Shown piece after piece: positions 21,222-23,627 of a DNA stretch of 23,627 nucleotides. The DNA comes from FACHB-1406 sp034189065 (lineage in GTDB: Bacteria > Cyanobacteriota > Cyanobacteriia > Cyanobacteriales > Spirulinaceae): assembly GCA_034189065.1 (NCBI GenBank), contig JAXHVQ010000096.1:1-23627 (forward strand), in the 5' to 3' direction. Under the pieces are notes generated by a model. That model was not told the origin of the DNA and did no database searches. It was given only the letters and a program-made list of their open reading frames with translations. Each line of letters starts with the position of its first letter. Positions within the stretch are counted from its first letter, which is position 1. Position numbers and translations under genes: made by a program.

Positions 21222-21568
21222 GAGCGATATTCTCTCCAATGAGCGATCGCGCCATCTTTAAAATCAATAATAATAGCATTATCGGCGCTCTTCCGCTGTC
21301 CGTTTCCGCTTTTCGTATGTTGCCAAGTCCACTCAACTACGGCACAGTCTCCTTCTACAAGGATACGACGAATCTCAATGGCGATCGCTTCGCAAGTGGC
21401 TAAGTATTTCGCAGAAACTCGTGTAATCTCGTCGCGTCCGATAATGCGATCGTTTCCCAGTACCATCTCACCTTCCGGCACAAAGAGAGAAGCAAAGGCT
21501 CGGGCATCTTTAGCCGTACAAGCACGTACTGCTGCTTGGATACAGGTACGAATGGTTTCAGGGGTCAT
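21218..21568 (-). CDS. NTF2-like/SnoaL-like protein (SgcJ/EcaC type)
   Basis: A 116-residue cone-shaped alpha+beta fold protein. MTPETIRTCIQAAVRACTAK is the opening helix, followed by FASLFVPEGEMVLG (25-38) and RIIGRDEITRV (41-51), the pattern of the SgcJ/EcaC group. The second half, VEGDCAVVEWTWQHTKSGNG and DNAIIIDFKDGAIAHWREYR, gives the curved sheet ending in the typical WREY motif. Such proteins range from isomerases to ligand-binding proteins, so no reaction is assigned. It shares four bases with the convergent GGCT-like gene and is divergent from the CNBD gene. Confidence 0.85.
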   Translation of the reverse strand: MTPETIRTCIQAAVRACTAKDARAFASLFVPEGEMVLGNDRIIGRDEITRVSAKYLATCEAIAIEIRRILVEGDCAVVEWTWQHTKSGNGQRKSADNAIIIDFKDGAIAHWREYRS

Positions 21569-21578
21569 GTCGCTCGCA

Positions 21579-21606
21579 TTGTTAAGTTTCCGAGCTAATA
21601 TATCAT
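21579..21606 (+). promoter_or_regulatory. Possible promoter for the CNBD gene
   Basis: TTGTTA (21579-21584) and TATCAT (21601-21606) are 16 bases apart; the ATG is at 21637. An overlapping alternative -10 is TACTAT at 21607. The match is moderate. Confidence 0.35.
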
Positions 21607-21636
21607 ACTATAGCAAAATCCTGCGAGGACAAAAAA

Positions 21637-22188
21637 ATGGAGAGTAATACGACAAAACAAGCCCTTTTAATTTTAAGCGAATTAGACAACGACGACCTCA
21701 ATTGGATCGCAAAAGAGAGCAGAAGAGAGAACTTAGAAACCAATCAAACTTTAATTTATAAAGGCAGACGGATCAATTATCTCTATCTTGTTTTGGGCGG
21801 AACATTGAGCGTATTTCTCGATCGCAAAGAACTAGCGAAACTTGGAAAAGGAGAAGTCGTCGGAGAAATTTCTTTCATCGATAACCGTCCTCCCACAGCA
21901 ACAGTGAAAGCTATTGAGAAGTCTCAAATATTATCGATATCTCATCTTAAGATCGAGGAAAAATTGCAAAGGGATGAAGGATTTGCTTCCCGATTTTACC
22001 ACGGACTTTTATTATGTTTATCCGATCGCATCCGGGGGACAATCGGCCGTTTGGGTCACGGAATTAAGATTGAAGAATCCGAGCGAGAATTAGAAGAACC
22101 CAACGAGATTTTAGCCGAACGCTTAGAACTAGCAGAAGCAAAATTTAATTGGTTAGCTAACTATGCGGGTCAAGGTCTCTCAATTTAG
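21637..22188 (+). CDS. Cyclic nucleotide-binding domain protein without HTH
   Basis: A 183-residue protein with a Crp-like cNMP fold at about 12-125: LETNQTLIYKGRRINYLYLVLGG as the beta roll, then GEVVGEISFIDNRPPTATVKA (72-92) as the phosphate cassette. The canonical Arg of the R-[SA]-A-T motif is replaced by Pro 86 in PPTAT, so cAMP/cGMP binding is doubtful. No helix-turn-helix follows; the last 60 residues are a charged helix (EESERELEEPNEILAERLEL) then WLANYAGQG. It is therefore not a transcription factor of the Crp type. GAGGA is seven to eight bases before the ATG. Partners and ligand are unknown. Confidence 0.88.
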   Translation: MESNTTKQALLILSELDNDDLNWIAKESRRENLETNQTLIYKGRRINYLYLVLGGTLSVFLDRKELAKLGKGEVVGEISFIDNRPPTATVKAIEKSQILSISHLKIEEKLQRDEGFASRFYHGLLLCLSDRIRGTIGRLGHGIKIEESERELEEPNEILAERLELAEAKFNWLANYAGQGLSI

Positions 22189-22436
22189 CAGTGGGCGGAT
22201 TTGTTAGAAAAACACCGACTATTTTGAGGAAACCTCGCCGTCCCAATTCCCAATGCCAATTTCCAATTCCCAATTTCCAATTCCCAATAAGCTGACCGTG
22301 CCGCTCTTTATCCACAAAAGCGCGCCCTTTATCCGTTGGCGCGCATCCACCCAGTAATCCGTTGAATATCCGTTGGCGGCACACGACAAACGACATCCGT
22401 CGATCAATTCCCAATTCCTCAATTCCCAACTGCGAA
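22189..22436. other. CNBD-HD gap with CAATTCC repeats and a hairpin
   Basis: Between convergent genes. CCAATTCCCAATTTCCAATT-type heptamers occupy about 22239-22290, with a smaller set near 22405-22436. An inverted repeat GCGCGCC (22320-22326) / GGCGCGC (22338-22344) could form a seven-base-pair hairpin with an 11-base loop; it lacks a T run. ATCCGTTGG recurs nearby. ORFs through this area are low-complexity and are not called. Confidence 0.6.
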
Positions 22437-23342
22437 TTATGAATTACCAATTAAATGCTCGCTCTCTGCTTTTTCATGTTCGACGACAAAGACATTAGCA
22501 TAGAGATTAGCAACAATTTGTTGACCCTTTTGAGTCAAGGACAGATAATTCAGTGCATCTTTGATAAAAGGGTAGACAGCATTCCAATAAAACTTAGCAT
22601 AGTTGCGTCGTAAATCGCCGGGATTTTCAAAGCCCATTAATTTATTAGCACCGGTTTCTTCAAACTCGTAAAAAAGCGCGCCAATTTTATTGAGATAGCG
22701 CGGATCGCTCAACTGACCAATTAAATCCGAAGCCCGAATCAAACCCGAATAATTGACCGCATTTTTGCGATCGCCTTGTTGGGGAACGGGAAAGCGAGTC
22801 AGTTCGACGCTGCGCTTAATCCAGTCAGCATCGATCAATTTATGGTTGCCAAAACGCTCGCTAATAAACAGTTTTCCCCGATCCACGTGGTACTGGGTTA
22901 GCGACGCATCGGAACGACCGGGAGGCAGATAAACCAAATCTCCATTGCGACCCGTAGCATACAAGCGTTCGCTTTCGCGGTCTTGGCGGCACACGCCTTT
23001 AACGTAGCCAATGTCATGGCAAACGAGGGCAATGATAAAGTGCAACCAATCTTCGCAAGAAACGCCGCCGTCGCGGATTTGTTTTCCGCGCAGAATTTCT
23101 TGACCGACCAAAGTGACTAAGATAGAATGCTCCACATTATGGTACAAGGCATCGCTGTTGGCAATATTTTCCATTGCCATACTGCCAGCCCAAGCAATCA
23201 TTTCCTCGTAGTCTCGTTTGAGGCCTCCGTAGGTTCTGCGGTAGCCCGCACAGAGCCTCTTGACAAATTCATTAATCAGAATTTCTGTAGCGTTAAAAAC
23301 CATCCCCAATTTCGCGCGCGTGCGGTAGTGTTCGCGATTCAT
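22437..23342 (-). CDS. HD-domain phosphohydrolase-like protein
   Basis: A 301-residue protein from the ATG at 23342. The metal-binding pattern is visible: His 68/His 72 in ALYHNVEHSILVTLVG, the His-Asp pair at 109-110 in VCHDIGYVKG, and a later Asp in RASDLIGQL. HD proteins hydrolyse phosphate esters or nucleotides; a phosphodiesterase role is possible, but the substrate is unknown. The frame is open to a TTG at 23393, which is less likely as a start. Even from 23342 the gene overlaps minE by 50 bases; ATG 23303 (MVFNATE) would cut the overlap to 11. Same strand as minE, so probably co-transcribed with the min genes. Confidence 0.85.
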   Translation of the reverse strand: MNREHYRTRAKLGMVFNATEILINEFVKRLCAGYRRTYGGLKRDYEEMIAWAGSMAMENIANSDALYHNVEHSILVTLVGQEILRGKQIRDGGVSCEDWLHFIIALVCHDIGYVKGVCRQDRESERLYATGRNGDLVYLPPGRSDASLTQYHVDRGKLFISERFGNHKLIDADWIKRSVELTRFPVPQQGDRKNAVNYSGLIRASDLIGQLSDPRYLNKIGALFYEFEETGANKLMGFENPGDLRRNYAKFYWNAVYPFIKDALNYLSLTQKGQQIVANLYANVFVVEHEKAESEHLIGNS

Positions 23343-23625
23343 CAGGCGACGAATCTTTCTCCACTTTAACTCGCTCGATCGGTAGGTTGGCAATAAGAGC
23401 CGTCATGCGCTCGTTACTCTCGATGGAAACGTCGGACTTATTGGGGTCGATTTCGACGTAGCGAGCGACAACTTCGAGAATCTCTTTGCGCATGGCTTCG
23501 AGCGCTTCGGGGTTGAGTCCGCTTCGATCTTGGGCGATGACCAGTTTGAGGCGCTGTTTGGCTTCTGCGCGACTGCTGGGAGTTCGGTTCCAAGGAAACA
23601 GTTGTTCGAGAAGTTCGCTGAGCAT
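23293..23625 (-). CDS. minE: Cell division topological specificity factor MinE
   Basis: A 110-residue MinE, complete, with its ATG at 23625 two bases from the window edge. The opening MLSELLEQLFPWNR is the membrane-targeting amphipathic helix; AKQRLKLVIAQDRSGLNPEAL and LEAMRKEILEVVARYVEID form the MinD-binding helix/strand and dimer region, and MTALIANLPIERVK ends the core. MinE stimulates MinD ATPase and drives Min oscillation, keeping the Z ring at mid-cell. The final 20 residues (VEKDSSPDESRTLPHAREIG and after) go beyond the usual length and overlap the next gene. minD would be expected just outside the window. Confidence 0.95.
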   Translation of the reverse strand: MLSELLEQLFPWNRTPSSRAEAKQRLKLVIAQDRSGLNPEALEAMRKEILEVVARYVEIDPNKSDVSIESNERMTALIANLPIERVKVEKDSSPDESRTLPHAREIGDGF

Positions 23626-23627
23626 AG

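Noticed and set aside
22157..22450. Minus-strand ORF containing GNWKLGIGNWHWELG
   Set aside because: The peptide is only a translation of the CAATTCC heptamer repeats; it overlaps the end of the CNBD gene and has no homology.

Overview
The window looks like chromosomal DNA from a cyanobacterium, probably a large-genome and likely filamentous lineage. Signs are the many GCGATCGC-type (HIP1) octamers, heptameric short tandem repeats beside genes, a filamentous-haemagglutinin-type exoprotein with DUF928, DUF4384 and TPR/CHAT neighbours, and a minE gene at the right edge. The species cannot be named from this sequence. No rRNA, tRNA or CRISPR array was seen.

Layout. (1) 1-7131, minus strand: a co-oriented block reading DUF4384-type protein, TPR/CHAT protein, DUF928 protein, large secreted haemagglutinin-type protein. 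The first two are broken: a 124-bp MITE-like insert with a TA duplication splits the DUF4384 gene, and the TPR/CHAT gene has lost most of its length and carries a frameshift at a C run. The DUF928 and haemagglutinin genes look intact. (2) 7285-8426: three GTGGGTTA-type repeats, then an 898-bp internally deleted IS630-family element with both terminal inverted repeats and TA flanks. (3) 8610-11052: a small one-TM protein, an eIF1/SUI1-like factor, a pair of 33-bp-spaced hairpin repeats, and a membrane-anchored Ser/Thr kinase. (4) 11481-17354: a GT2 glycosyltransferase (minus), the ribosome-assembly GTPase YlqF/RbgA (plus), then a plus-strand cassette of two GT4 glycosyltransferases and a methyltransferase, with a decayed tandem duplication at the last junction. 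This cassette probably makes or decorates a cell-surface glycan. (5) 17481-20609: a small coiled-coil protein with a good promoter, a LOG-like Rossmann protein, and a Rieske oxygenase divergent from an unusual TetR regulator that has an extra C-terminal winged helix; six 33-bp hairpin repeats lie between the oxygenase and its regulator. (6) 20721-23625: a gamma-glutamylcyclotransferase-like protein, an NTF2-like protein, a cyclic-nucleotide-binding-domain protein, an HD phosphohydrolase-like protein, and minE.

The non-coding DNA is rich in repeats: four copies of a 92-138 bp repeat beginning TAAGCTG/TAAGTTA and ending CAGCTTA or a variant, GGGGCTTTAGCCCC/GGGACTTTAGTCCC hairpin units with compensatory changes, the GTGGGTTA family, and several heptamer arrays, two of which run directly into start codons. 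The most informative observations are the decaying CHAT-linked secretion/adhesion locus, the reconstructible MITE insertion, the TetR plus winged-helix fusion facing a hairpin-repeat array, and the duplication scar between GT4 and methyltransferase.
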